Source of the DNA: CAYNRQ01 sp964399875
GTDB lineage: Archaea > Aenigmatarchaeota > Aenigmatarchaeia > QMZP01
Length of the DNA stretch: 24,993 bases
Reading direction: 5' to 3'
Assembly (NCBI GenBank): GCA_964399875.1
Contig: CAYNRQ010000010.1
Coordinates: 1-24,993 of the forward strand
Part shown: one piece after another, positions 6,433 to 14,230 of the stretch
Layout of the letters: each line of letters begins with the position of its first letter
How positions within the stretch are numbered: position 1 is the stretch's first letter
Made by a program: the position numbers and the translations under genes
The notes under the pieces: generated by a model
The model's database searches: none
What the model was told of the DNA's origin: nothing
Seen by the model: the letters and a program-made list of their open reading frames with translations, nothing else

Positions 6433-6614
6433 GGTAAGATTTGTGAATGTTTGCGATATTTGGCAGTCTGTGAAGACTGTTGCAAGGAAACGGGTACGAA
6501 TTATTTCGGTTATTTTCATTCTGATTGATGCTTGGATGTCATTCAGAACTTTCCTAACATAAAATTACCATTGACAAAACTATCAAAACTGGTCTTTAGG
6601 TTGGTGGAAACCCA

Positions 6615-6920
6615 CTAAGCAACCTGAATCTGGTCTTCTGGGAACCCTAATTTTATTAGCAAGTTCTTTACCTTGCCTTTATGGTCACCCTGCAGTTCTA
6701 TTGCATTGTTCTTGATGGTTCCACCACAGGCCAAGCCGGTTTTTAATTTCTTCAGAATCTTTTTGGTGTCCACATCCTTGCTTATGCCTTCAATCAGGGT
6801 TATTGTCTTTCCGTATCTCCTGTTAATGGTGGAAACCCGTATCTTTTCTCCTTCTTTTGCTATTGTTTCACATATACAAAGTTCCTTTGGAAGACCGCAC
6901 TTTTTACAGATTTCACTCAT
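6615..6920 (-). CDS. Translation initiation factor aIF1 (SUI1 family)
   Basis: SUI1/eIF1 homologue that monitors start-codon selection on the small subunit. The C-terminal segment LACGGTIKNNAIELQGDHKG is diagnostic of SUI1. The 101-aa length is normal. The N-terminus has a four-Cys motif, CKKCGLPKELCIC, as in many archaeal aIF1 proteins, possibly a zinc site. The ATG lies inside the L29 stop region (8-base overlap), so translation is coupled. The position after L29 and before Rnp1 is standard for archaea. A GTGG/CCAC hairpin just after the stop (6604-6615) may mark a transcript end. Confidence 0.95.
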   Translation of the reverse strand: MSEICKKCGLPKELCICETIAKEGEKIRVSTINRRYGKTITLIEGISKDVDTKKILKKLKTGLACGGTIKNNAIELQGDHKGKVKNLLIKLGFPEDQIQVA

Positions 6921-7248
6921 TCTTTTTGTTCTCCCCTTTCCCTCTTTCTGCCGAGGGTTTTGAAAGATTTGACGGCTTTGTCCTGTTGTCCCGGACCGTC
7001 CTTTTGTTTTTCGCTCGTCTTGAAAGAGGTTCTTTAGAAAACTCTTTACCTTTAGAAATTTCGTTATTTATTGTCTGAATCCTTGCTATCGCCCTTTTGA
7101 TATCATTAAGTTTGCCAGGAGAAGTGGCAGATGCTCCTATGGAAATGTTGGCCTTTTCCTTTGCTAACTCTGATTTAAGCTCTATTAATTTTTTATTCAG
7201 CTCTTTTTCATCGAGCTTTCTTAGTTCCTTTTTTCTTATAATAGCCAT
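6913..7248 (-). CDS. rpl29: Large ribosomal subunit protein L29 (uL29) with basic tail
   Basis: The first roughly 70 residues form the L29 helical hairpin: ELRKLDEKELNKKLIELKSE and KLNDIKRAIARIQTINNE. A further 40 or so Lys/Arg/Asn-rich residues at the C-terminus are not part of the usual protein. ATG 7248 (MAIIRKK) is preferred to the ATG two codons upstream because the family begins MAI/MAIL. It follows S3, the normal order. The end overlaps the SUI1 start. Confidence 0.94.
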   Translation of the reverse strand: MAIIRKKELRKLDEKELNKKLIELKSELAKEKANISIGASATSPGKLNDIKRAIARIQTINNEISKGKEFSKEPLSRRAKNKRTVRDNRTKPSNLSKPSAERGKGENKKNE

Positions 7249-7291
7249 AAACAATCAGTTTCTCCTTTATTTTTGAATTTTGTATTTTTAT

Positions 7292-8020
7292 TTATTTCCC
7301 CTTCTTCTTTTTACTTGGTTTTTTCTTGGCAGAAGACTTGGGTTTCTTTTTTTCCTCTTCCTTTTCTATCTGAACTTCTTCCTTTTTTAAGGTTTCCTCC
7401 AATAGTTCCTTTTCCTCTTCTTCTACTTCCTTAACAAATTTTCTTCTCTCCCCTGCTATATCCTCAAACTCTTTCATTATCTTTACCCTGACACCAATCT
7501 GACCTGGCTTTGTCTGTGCTATTTCGAATCCCTCATCCACAAGCTCTTCGCGCAACTGGCCGCTGTATTTTAGATAACCTTCTTTAAACTTTGATGTCAG
7601 GCCCTTGCTCCCGCTAATCTTTCCTGAAATTATTATCTCAGCACCTATGGCTCCAGAGTCCATGATCCTCTTAAGGGTCAGATTTCCTATTTTCTTATAA
7701 TTATAGCCTTTTTCCAATGCAGAGGATATCTGTTTTGCAACAATCCTTGCATCAAGGTTTGGATTGTCTATGGTTTTAACATCTATCTGCGGATTCTCCA
7801 GATTGAACCTTGCCTTAATGGCATCTGTTATATCATTTATGTTCTTTCCTCCTCTTCCTATTATCCTTCCGGGCTTGTTTGTATAGATTATGATTTTTAT
7901 ACCAAGGGGTGTTCTCTGCAGTTCTGTCCTAGAGTAATCACCAAGGGGAAAGCTGCTTCTAATAAAATCTTCTATTTGAGCCTCCTTTATTCCCTGTTTT
8001 ATGAAGTATTGCTTTAGCAT
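7292..8020 (-). CDS. rps3: Small ribosomal subunit protein S3 (uS3)
   Basis: Head protein near the mRNA entry tunnel. The KH motif is at residues 51-66 (GRIIGRGGKNINDITD), and the C-terminal S3 domain has KRIMDSGAIGAEIIISGKIS and the downstream GQIGVRVKIM. At 242 aa it carries a Lys/Glu-rich tail (from about residue 195). Its ATG overlaps the stop of the unknown 91-aa gene by 7 bases. Normally S3 directly follows L22; here that small gene is inserted. Confidence 0.97.
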   Translation of the reverse strand: MLKQYFIKQGIKEAQIEDFIRSSFPLGDYSRTELQRTPLGIKIIIYTNKPGRIIGRGGKNINDITDAIKARFNLENPQIDVKTIDNPNLDARIVAKQISSALEKGYNYKKIGNLTLKRIMDSGAIGAEIIISGKISGSKGLTSKFKEGYLKYSGQLREELVDEGFEIAQTKPGQIGVRVKIMKEFEDIAGERRKFVKEVEEEEKELLEETLKKEEVQIEKEEEKKKPKSSAKKKPSKKKKGK

Positions 8021-8289
8021 GTTGACGCCTCTTCAGGTTTTAGCTCTTCTATAACATAACCGCATTTTCTTATAAAATGCATATGTTTATTGTTTAGTTT
8101 TTTTGTTGTTGCAAAAATACGGCTACCATGTGGAACATTCTCTCCGTAACTGTCCCATTTGCCCATTATATCGTATGTCCTCAGAAAAGAAGGGGTGGAA
8201 TAATTAAAAGCATTGAAATCGCCTGGTCCACATTCACTCATTGAAACCCTGTACTTGTGCCTGAATTCTAAATCTGTTTCCATATTCAT
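8014..8289 (-). CDS. Unknown 91-aa protein between L22 and S3
   Basis: Not recognised. It overlaps L22 upstream (ATGA) and S3 downstream (7 bases), so it is translationally woven into the operon and very likely expressed at ribosomal-protein levels. The sequence is globular rather than tail-like: an aromatic centre (GDFNAFNYSTPSFLRTYDIM, then GKWDSYGENVPHGSRIF) and a His/Cys end (NKHMHFIRKCGYVIEELKP). Cys residues near positions 19, 76 and 91 and His residues at about 69 and 71 could bind metal, but no motif is clear. No signal or membrane segment. A new ribosome-associated protein is one reading, a captured unrelated gene another. Confidence 0.75.
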   Translation of the reverse strand: MNMETDLEFRHKYRVSMSECGPGDFNAFNYSTPSFLRTYDIMGKWDSYGENVPHGSRIFATTKKLNNKHMHFIRKCGYVIEELKPEEASTC

Positions 8290-8672
8290 CTCTCCTCCAG
8301 AATTATTTGGATGTTAGTGGCCTTTCTTTTCATTCTTCTCATCTTGAATCTTCTTGGCCTGTAAAATGTGAATCCTTTATGTGCAGAAGCGTGTATAAGC
8401 ATTCTGCTTGTGTCCAGACCCTTGAACTCTGCATTGTTTTCAGCAAGCTTCAATAAATTTGAAAGCTCCTTGGCAATGTTTGTGTAGTATCTCCCATCAA
8501 GGTTCTGTTTTTGATCTATCAGCCTTTCCAATAAATCCTTGCCCTTTTCCAGGTTTAATCCGGTTATGGCTTTGCAAACAGTAACCGAGTTTTTCTTAGA
8601 TATCCTCAAACCTCTGCCATAAACCTTAACAGCCTTCTCTTGTTTTGGGTTCATGGTGTATCTTAACATCAT
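8286..8672 (-). CDS. rpl22: Large ribosomal subunit protein L22 (uL22)
   Basis: Lines the peptide exit tunnel. The C-terminal hairpin region KGFTFYRPRRFKMRRMKRKA followed by TNIQIILEE is typical. The N-terminal part has GRGLRISKKNSVTVCKAITG. It is somewhat short (128 aa; many archaeal L22 are about 150). The start lies in the stop of the preceding unknown gene (ATGATG overlaps TGA) and the end overlaps the next unknown gene, so L22 is flanked on both sides by unrecognised small genes. Confidence 0.95.
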   Translation of the reverse strand: MMLRYTMNPKQEKAVKVYGRGLRISKKNSVTVCKAITGLNLEKGKDLLERLIDQKQNLDGRYYTNIAKELSNLLKLAENNAEFKGLDTSRMLIHASAHKGFTFYRPRRFKMRRMKRKATNIQIILEER

Positions 8673-8971
8673 TCCTCCTTTGGAATTTCTATGCCATCAA
8701 CACCTGTTATTATCTTTACTATGTTTAAATACTGTGTTATGGTTAGATGTGCTGCCTCAGAGAATCTTGAATTCCCGTTTTCCACAATCTCTATTTCTTT
8801 ATATTTTTTCTTTAAGTCATTTATTCGAATATAAAGGTCATTCTCTGTTATTCCAAATATGGATGTCTTTTCATGAAGTGGAACATGATATGATAGATTG
8901 AAAAGCTCCGGGTGTTTATGGTTTTTTGGAAGCCTTTCAACGTATACCTTTATCTTTTTAAATATTTTCAT
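8669..8971 (-). CDS. Unknown 100-aa protein between S19 and L22
   Basis: Not recognised. The start is supported by an AAGGTG site before ATG 8971, 9 bp after the S19 stop, and the stop overlaps the L22 start by 4 bases, so it is an integral operon member. The product begins MKIFKKIKVYVERLPKNHKH and contains HVPLHEKTSIFGITENDLYI, a helix-forming charged stretch (NDLKKKYKEIEIVE) and a hydrophobic segment TITQYLNIVKIITGVDGIEI. It has no signal peptide or membrane segment. Most archaea have S19 directly followed by L22, so this is an insertion into a highly conserved pair. Confidence 0.75.
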   Translation of the reverse strand: MKIFKKIKVYVERLPKNHKHPELFNLSYHVPLHEKTSIFGITENDLYIRINDLKKKYKEIEIVENGNSRFSEAAHLTITQYLNIVKIITGVDGIEIPKEE

Positions 8972-8980
8972 ATCAACACC

Positions 8981-9361
8981 TTACTTCAACGGCACATACT
9001 TGCTTGACCTGGTTGCACCAAACCCTGGTGCAGAATGTTCTACTTTTTTCCTTGTTAGTGCGAATTCACCAAGTCTGTGACCAACCATCTCTTCTTTTAT
9101 CTCCAAAGGAACATACTCCTTGCCATTATGAACGCCTATTTTAACACCAACAAGCTCTGGTATAATAACCATGTCCCTGCAATGGGTCCTATGGAATTTT
9201 TTTCTGTCTCTTCTTATGTTCTCTAATAATTTCTTTTGTGTTTCTGTGAATCCTCTCTTTAGTGTTCTTCTTTCCCTTGATGGAATAAGCCTGCTAAATT
9301 CCTCTAAACTCATCTTCTGCAATTCTTCAAAGCTTTTTCCTCTGAATTCAAATTTAGGCAT
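8981..9361 (-). CDS. rps19: Small ribosomal subunit protein S19 (uS19)
   Basis: Head protein contacting 16S rRNA and S13, 126 aa. The N-terminal part FEFRGKSFEELQKMSLEEFS is the archaeal/eukaryotic extension. The core has HCRDMVIIPELVGVKIGVHN and VGHRLGEFALTRKKVEHSAP. A GGAGGTGTCAT site places the ribosome on ATG 9361. L2-S19 is the standard order. Confidence 0.97.
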   Translation of the reverse strand: MPKFEFRGKSFEELQKMSLEEFSRLIPSRERRTLKRGFTETQKKLLENIRRDRKKFHRTHCRDMVIIPELVGVKIGVHNGKEYVPLEIKEEMVGHRLGEFALTRKKVEHSAPGFGATRSSKYVPLK

Positions 9362-9403
9362 ATGACACCTCCATTGGTTTCTGCATATAATGGTTATTAT
9401 TAT

Positions 9404-10069
9404 CTATTTCTTCTTACCTGTCCTCCTTGGCGATATTGAACCAACCTTTCTTCCTGGCGGTGCATGTCTTGAGATTGAAGACCTTGCCTTTCCAGACCCA
9501 CTGGCACCAAAAGGGTGGTCGAGAGCATTCATTGCAACACCAGATGTTCTTGGATACAGTTTACCTCTGGCGTGCATCATTATCCATTTCTTGCCTGCTT
9601 TTACTATTGGCTTTTCCTTTCTCCCCTCTCCTGCAGGAATTCCTAGAATTGCCCTGCATCTGGGATGCAGTTTTTTCTTCTTTTTGGAAGGAAGCTGAAT
9701 TATGCATTCCTTTTTTGTTTTTGAAACTAAAACGCTACAGGAACCTGATGTCCTGCAGAGTTTTGGCCCAGAGTTTGGATATGTCTCTATACTGCAGATC
9801 TGGGAACCCTCATTTATCTCTGCTAGTGGTAAGATTATACTCTCTATCCTATCACCAACCCTTAATCCTTCTGGAGCAACTATATAACCTATGCTGTTAT
9901 CCTCGTATCTTATCTGTGCGAGGGGGGCATTCCTGATCTTATCATTGACAATGTCAACTACCTTGCCGGCCTGGTTTTTGTATCTTAGGTCTGGCCTGAA
10001 CTTGTAAGAAGGAACCCTGTAGGTTGGCGTTCCCTTGCCTCTTCTCTGAGCTCTTAGTCTTTTACCCAT
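9404..10069 (-). CDS. rpl2: Large ribosomal subunit protein L2 (uL2)
   Basis: Core protein of the peptidyl-transferase region. The N-terminus MGKRLRAQRRGKGTPTYR is typical of archaeal L2. The C-terminal SGVAMNALDHPFGASGSG carries the conserved His next to the functional loop in its archaeal HPFG form. At 221 aa it is slightly shorter than the usual roughly 240. GAGGAAATGAGAT precedes the ATG. It follows L23, the normal order. Confidence 0.97.
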   Translation of the reverse strand: MGKRLRAQRRGKGTPTYRVPSYKFRPDLRYKNQAGKVVDIVNDKIRNAPLAQIRYEDNSIGYIVAPEGLRVGDRIESIILPLAEINEGSQICSIETYPNSGPKLCRTSGSCSVLVSKTKKECIIQLPSKKKKKLHPRCRAILGIPAGEGRKEKPIVKAGKKWIMMHARGKLYPRTSGVAMNALDHPFGASGSGKARSSISRHAPPGRKVGSISPRRTGKKK

Positions 10070-10084
10070 ATCTCATTTCCTCCC

Positions 10085-10567
10085 TTATATCATACCCAGT
10101 CTTGTAGCTATATCAGCCGCGCTGTGATCAGGACCCAGCTTTATGTAGGCCTTTTTCTGGCCTTTCCTTGTTATCTCTGTTTTCACGGATAAAACCTTGA
10201 CATCAAAACCCTTTTCCACAGCCTCTTTTATATTGCCCTTGTTAGCCTTCTTGTTGACAATAAAAACAAGCTTATTCTCAAGCTCCACCATGTTTATGGA
10301 TTTCTCTGCGAGGTGGGGATACATCAAAATCTTCCATGGATTATATCCTCCAACGCCCATTTCCCTGGATGTTTTTGGTGTCTCTTTCTTTAATTCTTTT
10401 TTTTCTTCTTTAGGTTTCTCTGTTTTTTTATCTTCTTCTATGTTGTCTTTTGTCTGCTTCTCTATACTCTCATCTATCATTTTGTCCAACTGCTCGTCTG
10501 TAAGGGCATGGTGGTTTTTTTCTGTTGATCCGGCCCGCTTATCTTTTTTCAGTTTCTTGGCTGACAT
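10085..10567 (-). CDS. rpl23: Large ribosomal subunit protein L23 (uL23) with charged N-terminal extension
   Basis: Tunnel-exit protein and docking site for SRP. The last roughly 85 residues are a complete L23: WKILMYPHLAEKSINMVELE, then KLVFIVNKKANKGNIKEAVE, ending IATRLGMI. In front is a Lys/Glu-rich extension of about 75 residues, comparable in idea to eukaryotic L23a. ATG 10567 (MSAKKLKKDK) is chosen because the 18 residues encoded upstream, from ATG 10621, are hydrophobic and unlike L23. The earlier ATG lies closer to the TATA box and cannot be excluded. L4 normally precedes it; here an unknown gene and a regulator intervene. Confidence 0.94.
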   Translation of the reverse strand: MSAKKLKKDKRAGSTEKNHHALTDEQLDKMIDESIEKQTKDNIEEDKKTEKPKEEKKELKKETPKTSREMGVGGYNPWKILMYPHLAEKSINMVELENKLVFIVNKKANKGNIKEAVEKGFDVKVLSVKTEITRKGQKKAYIKLGPDHSAADIATRLGMI

Positions 10568-10670
10568 ATTAACACTATAGACTGTAACCTCGATAAAGAC
10601 TAGAATGGAGCTTTTCCCCATCAGCCGGTTTTTATCGGGTCTTTAAGATGATATGAATAATAAGATAATT

Positions 10671-10683
10671 AATATATAAATAG
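10671..10683 (-). promoter_or_regulatory. TATA box at the head of the L23 cluster
   Basis: CTATTTATATATT on the minus strand predicts a start near 10650. The 168-bp gap 10622-10789 otherwise shows no good ORF and no clear fold, so this is the likely main promoter of the ribosomal run below it. Confidence 0.55.
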
Positions 10684-10789
10684 TTTTGCTTGTCTTTGAC
10701 TCCGCGAGATGCCTAAGGATCAGGGTATACAAACGAGGTATTGGTATCTCTTGCATATGATTCGTGATTGGGATGCAGATTCCTAATGA

Positions 10790-11755
10790 TCAAACAATCG
10801 GATAATGTGTTATTGGTTTTTGCCTCACCTTGGTCTCTGTGTTTTCTTTCACAAGTTCCTCTATCCTTTTTAGAAGACCTTTCAGTCTTATCATGTGTTC
10901 GCCTTTTCTTATTCTTATGTTATATATGGAAAGTCTTGGTGCATTTATGTTTCTGGTAACCAAAACAAGGTCACCGCCATTTTCTGGTTTTTTCTTTCCT
11001 GGCTCTTTGTCCAGACCTGAAATAACCTTACCCCAGCTTGTGCTGTCATATGGTGTACTGGTCACATGGAATATATGGTCACCTATCTGCTTAAACATGT
11101 GCTCTGTCTGGTCTGGCACACGCCCGTTGCTGTATCCCGTAAGCTCCAGAAGGTCACCCTCAAAACCTGCTATAAATCTTCCATAATCCTCTGCAAGAGC
11201 ACATGCTTCTAGATACCTTCTCACATTGCCTTCATTAAGCTCTCTCATGTCCAGACCTAATGGTATAGTTACAGATTCAATCCCTGCTGGTGTTTCAGGT
11301 TCTTCTGTTATCTCTATCTTAATACCGTTGGATTTGATCTTTTTCTTTGATTTTTTTATTCTCGCCAAGGCACCCTCAGCAGATATATACGGCTCATTTT
11401 CTATGGTGAAAACATCCACGGGTCTGTTTCCTGCCCTGTATTCATTGAGTCTTGCATTATAGTATGTTTTTGTATCATCAAACACATCCCTGTAACCAGG
11501 CCTTTTTGTGGTTGGTGTGACCTTCATGACGAACCTGAATTCGCCAATATCACATGGGACCTCTGTTTCTTTTTCTGGCCTGTTGTGGTCATCAAATTCT
11601 GTATAATCTCTTAGTGCTGCTCTAAAAGGGTTTATCACCTCGCTTGATAACAGGGCGCTCCTCTGGCCTGCCCTGTAGTAGTTGTCTGCGCTTTCTCTGT
11701 CAAGCCCGGTGTATTCAGGCACTGCCTCAACAACTATCGGAACCGCACTTGTCAT
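10790..11755 (-). CDS. Unknown 321-aa protein
   Basis: Not recognised. It occupies the place between L4 and L23 but has none of the L3 signatures and is not a ribosomal protein I know. It appears soluble: no signal peptide or membrane segment. The N-terminal part contains YTGLDRESADNYYRAGQRSA and an RxAL-type acidic region. The middle has a Lys-rich stretch (ARIKKSKKKIKSNGIKIEIT), then the conserved-looking VTIPLGLDMRELNEGNVRRY. The C-terminal part has LVLVTRNINAPRLSIYNIRI and a charged helix LKGLLKRIEELVKENTE. GGAGGGATATT before ATG 11755 is a good ribosome-binding site. It is divergent from the TrmB-type regulator 120 bp away, which may control it. Confidence 0.85.
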   Translation of the reverse strand: MTSAVPIVVEAVPEYTGLDRESADNYYRAGQRSALLSSEVINPFRAALRDYTEFDDHNRPEKETEVPCDIGEFRFVMKVTPTTKRPGYRDVFDDTKTYYNARLNEYRAGNRPVDVFTIENEPYISAEGALARIKKSKKKIKSNGIKIEITEEPETPAGIESVTIPLGLDMRELNEGNVRRYLEACALAEDYGRFIAGFEGDLLELTGYSNGRVPDQTEHMFKQIGDHIFHVTSTPYDSTSWGKVISGLDKEPGKKKPENGGDLVLVTRNINAPRLSIYNIRIRKGEHMIRLKGLLKRIEELVKENTETKVRQKPITHYPIV

Positions 11756-11819
11756 AATATCCCTCCACTTTTTAGAATTGTATGATATGCTATTGTAAGG
11801 TGAGCAATGTCAATATTAT

Positions 11820-11859
11820 ATCCCCCCAAGGGGGTAAAAATATAAATATTTTTATTTTT
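11820..11859 (+). promoter_or_regulatory. Promoter with GC-rich dyad for the TrmB-type gene
   Basis: A C-run and G-run dyad (CCCCC-CAA-GGGGG, 11822-11834) abuts a TATA-like stretch (AAATATAAATAT, about 11839-11850). ATG 11877 lies about 30 bp from the box, giving a nearly leaderless mRNA. The dyad covers the BRE position and is a plausible operator, perhaps for autoregulation and for the divergent 321-aa gene. Confidence 0.5.
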
Positions 11860-11876
11860 GAAATCCAAAAATCAAT

Positions 11877-12653
11877 ATGGGAGTAGAAAACAGCCTAAAG
11901 AAGATAGGTCTGACAGGAGGGGAGGTCAAGGTCTATACATCCTTGCTAGAACTTGGTCCCAGCTCTTCAGGCCCGATAATAAAGCAGTCTGGTGTTTCAG
12001 GCTCCAAGGTTTATCCTATCCTTGACAGGCTCGTATTTATGGGGCTTGTATCCCATGTGAAGCATGGTAATAAAAGAATATTCCAGACAACATCTCCAAC
12101 CAAGATTCTTGAACTTCTGGAGAAAAAGAAAGAAGAGATAGAAAAGCAGAAGAAAGAGATTAGGGATATAATTCCAGCTCTGTTAAAGAAGCAGAAAAGT
12201 CTGAAGAGTCCCCACGAGGCCATGATATATGAAGGCTATAAGGGAGTAAAAACATATTACAAAGGTCTTTTGGAAAACCTTAAGAAAGGAGATGAGAGGC
12301 TTGTTTTTGGTGCAAGACCTGGTTATCCGATAGCAAGGGGGGCCAGGTATTTTTTCCAGAACTATCATAAAAAATGCGTGGCTAAGGGTATCAGAACAAA
12401 AATAATATTCAATAAGGATATTAAAGGAACCAAGGCCACCAAATTTTTTCAGGATTCTAAACTAACCCAGGTTAGATATATTCCTCAGGTGACCCTGTCC
12501 AGTGTGGGCATTCAGAAAGACATGGTGGACATGCTGATATGGACAAAGGAAACCGCCATGGTCTTTGTTATCAAAAGCAGGGAAGTTGCCAGGACCTTTA
12601 AGGAATACTTCGGGGTCCTGTGGAGAATGGCCGGGAATAATTCCTTGATATAA
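11877..12653 (+). CDS. TrmB-family transcriptional regulator
   Basis: A 258-aa archaeal regulator. Residues 1-70 form a winged helix-turn-helix of TrmB type (NSLKKIGLTGGEVKVYTSLL, then SGSKVYPILDRLVFMGLVSH). A Lys/Glu coiled coil follows (about 80-110), then an effector-like domain starting at HEAMIYEGYKGVKTYYKGLL. Proteins of this family sense sugars or other small molecules and act on promoters nearby. It lies opposite to the ribosomal genes, between L4 and the unknown 321-aa gene, and its stop is only 10 bp from the L4 stop (convergent). The ligand cannot be predicted. Confidence 0.9.
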   Translation: MGVENSLKKIGLTGGEVKVYTSLLELGPSSSGPIIKQSGVSGSKVYPILDRLVFMGLVSHVKHGNKRIFQTTSPTKILELLEKKKEEIEKQKKEIRDIIPALLKKQKSLKSPHEAMIYEGYKGVKTYYKGLLENLKKGDERLVFGARPGYPIARGARYFFQNYHKKCVAKGIRTKIIFNKDIKGTKATKFFQDSKLTQVRYIPQVTLSSVGIQKDMVDMLIWTKETAMVFVIKSREVARTFKEYFGVLWRMAGNNSLI

Positions 12654-12663
12654 AACATCTTAG

Positions 12664-13461
12664 CTACTTCTCAGTCTTTGCAAAGGTCTCCATGGCTGAT
12701 TTGGTCCAGATACATAGTCGGCCCGGCACTGTTCCCGGAGCCAGCATTTCGACATTCAGGTCTGAAAGCATCACAACCTCCGCACCAGGAAGATTCTTTG
12801 CTGCCCTGCCAATACCCTTATCTTCAGAAACAATTATCAGAGGTCCTGCCTTGCTTTTCTTTTTTCTTCCCCTTATCTTTCCCCGGCCTGCTCTTATCTT
12901 GGTTTCTGATGTTCTTTTTAATTCCTCTTCAAGACCCAGTTTTTCAAGGACCTTTATGACATCTTTTGTTTTTGTCATTTCCTGGATTTTATCATCAATA
13001 ATAAGGGGTATGTGTTTTAAAGGTCCTATACTATGGTTTCTTTCAGAAACAATATCCTTTTTTCCTGTTGCTGCTATAGCAGAATAAAAGGCCTTTAACC
13101 ATTCTTTCTTGTTTATTCTCTTAACCCAGTTCTTTTCAACCTTTGGTGGATGTGCCTTTCTTCCCTTTATAGCCTGCGGAACAAACCTGGCTGTGTATGA
13201 AAGGTAACCGCTTCCGTGTATCCTTTTCATTCTTGCCATTTCCCTGTTCATCATGCTGTATCTGTAGTGCCTCTTACCATGATAATGAGCTGATGTTCTT
13301 TTTCCAGCCAGTTTATCAGCACCATAGGGTTGTCTGTTTAGGCTTTGCTCAGCCAGTACAGCCCTTTTGATAAGATCGGTTCGGACAGACCCAGAAAAGG
13401 CCCTAGCTATATTAACCCTGCCCTTCTCGGTTCCTGTTAAGGAATATACAGGCGCATTCAT
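12664..13461 (-). CDS. rpl4: Large ribosomal subunit protein L4 (uL4, archaeal L4e type)
   Basis: Exit-tunnel protein with the archaeal/eukaryotic form: QPYGADKLAGKRTSAHYHGK, RHYRYSMMNREMARMKRIHG and the C-terminal PGAEVVMLSDLNVEMLAPGT. It is 265 aa from ATG 13461; the frame opens three codons earlier at GTG 13470, but the family starts near NAPVYSL. A TATA palindrome at 13493-13502 predicts a very short leader. L3, which nearly always precedes L4, is missing, and L4 is cut off from L23 by a 2-gene insertion. Confidence 0.96.
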   Translation of the reverse strand: MNAPVYSLTGTEKGRVNIARAFSGSVRTDLIKRAVLAEQSLNRQPYGADKLAGKRTSAHYHGKRHYRYSMMNREMARMKRIHGSGYLSYTARFVPQAIKGRKAHPPKVEKNWVKRINKKEWLKAFYSAIAATGKKDIVSERNHSIGPLKHIPLIIDDKIQEMTKTKDVIKVLEKLGLEEELKRTSETKIRAGRGKIRGRKKKSKAGPLIIVSEDKGIGRAAKNLPGAEVVMLSDLNVEMLAPGTVPGRLCIWTKSAMETFAKTEK

Positions 13462-13492
13462 AAGAATCACTTTATAGAATATCTTTCATTTG

Positions 13493-13502
13493 TATTTAAA
13501 TA
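13493..13502. promoter_or_regulatory. Shared palindromic TATA for L4 and KsgA
   Basis: TATTTAAATA is a perfect 10-bp palindrome between two divergent genes. The L4 ATG lies about 36 bp to the left and the KsgA starts (13517 or 13526) about 20-28 bp to the right. Both transcripts would be almost leaderless, so the two genes may compete for one TBP site. A further ACTTATATAATT (13502-13513) may be a separate box. Confidence 0.5.
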
Positions 13503-13516
13503 CTTATATAATTATT

Positions 13517-14230
13517 ATGGAAGTCATGCTGGACCAGCACATAATGATAAATGAAAAAATCCTTAAGAAAATGGTTTCTTCTGCAAAGATAAAAAAAGAT
13601 GATACTGTCCTGGAGATTGGTGCAGGCACTGGCAATCTTACAAAAGAACTCGTAAAAACAAAAGGCAAGATTATAGCTGTTGAAATTAGTAAGAAGTTTG
13701 AAAAAGATCTGAAAAATATAAAAGCTGAGATTGTTTTTGGGAATATTCTAAAAATGATAGATAAGATTAGATTTGATAAAGTAATTTCAAATCTTCCCTA
13801 TTCTATATGCGAAGCCTTGATTCAGAAACTGATTTTTTGTGATTTTAAGCTTGCTGTGCTAACAGTTCCAAGGAGTTTTGCCTACAGATTGCTTGGTAAA
13901 TCTAGATTGGGTCTTCTTGCTCAAGAGTTTTTTGATGCAGAGATACTGTTCGAGGTGGAAAAAAATGCCTTCAGGCCAGAGCCAAAAACAAATTCTGTTG
14001 TCATTTTGCTCAAAAAAAGGAAAAGAAAAAGTCTGTTTTCAAGGGTTGTTCTGCAGCAGAAAATGAAGGTTAAAAACGCTGTTATGCGATGCCTTTTTGA
14101 AGAGAAAAAAATGACAAAAAACCAAGCCAGAAAACACTTAAAAACATTGAAATTAAATAATAAATTATTAGAAAAAAGGGTTAAAGATACTGATTTGGAG
14201 GATTTTAAAACCCTTAAGAAAACTTTATAA
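13517..14230 (+). CDS. ksgA: 16S rRNA adenine dimethyltransferase (KsgA/Dim1)
   Basis: Dimethylates two adjacent adenines in the 3' terminal helix of 16S rRNA using S-adenosylmethionine. The SAM motif is DTVLEIGAGTGNLTKELVK and the catalytic motif IV is NLPY (VISNLPYSICEAL). FRPEPKTNSVVILL is also typical. The open frame begins at 13490, but the first codons overlap the promoter; ATG 13517, or ATG 13526 directly before LDQHIMINEKIL, is better. It lies divergent from L4, linking rRNA modification with ribosomal protein synthesis. The C-terminal part is Lys-rich. Confidence 0.95.
   Translation: MEVMLDQHIMINEKILKKMVSSAKIKKDDTVLEIGAGTGNLTKELVKTKGKIIAVEISKKFEKDLKNIKAEIVFGNILKMIDKIRFDKVISNLPYSICEALIQKLIFCDFKLAVLTVPRSFAYRLLGKSRLGLLAQEFFDAEILFEVEKNAFRPEPKTNSVVILLKKRKRKSLFSRVVLQQKMKVKNAVMRCLFEEKKMTKNQARKHLKTLKLNNKLLEKRVKDTDLEDFKTLKKTL

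Noticed and set aside
6545..6559. AGAACTTTC-C-TAAC on the plus strand as a second copy of the S17 leader element
   Set aside because: It matches about 13 of 14 bases of the minus strand near 6076, but the partner strand and the arms are absent.
9427..9936. Long plus-strand frame opposite L2 and similar plus-strand frames across 450-10600
   Set aside because: They are antisense to clearly conserved ribosomal genes and have no family features of their own; hydrophobic composition is what antisense of Lys/Glu-rich genes gives.
10790..11755. The gene between L4 and L23 as ribosomal protein L3
   Set aside because: Position suggests L3, but none of the L3 sequence hallmarks are present and the protein is acidic to neutral rather than strongly basic.
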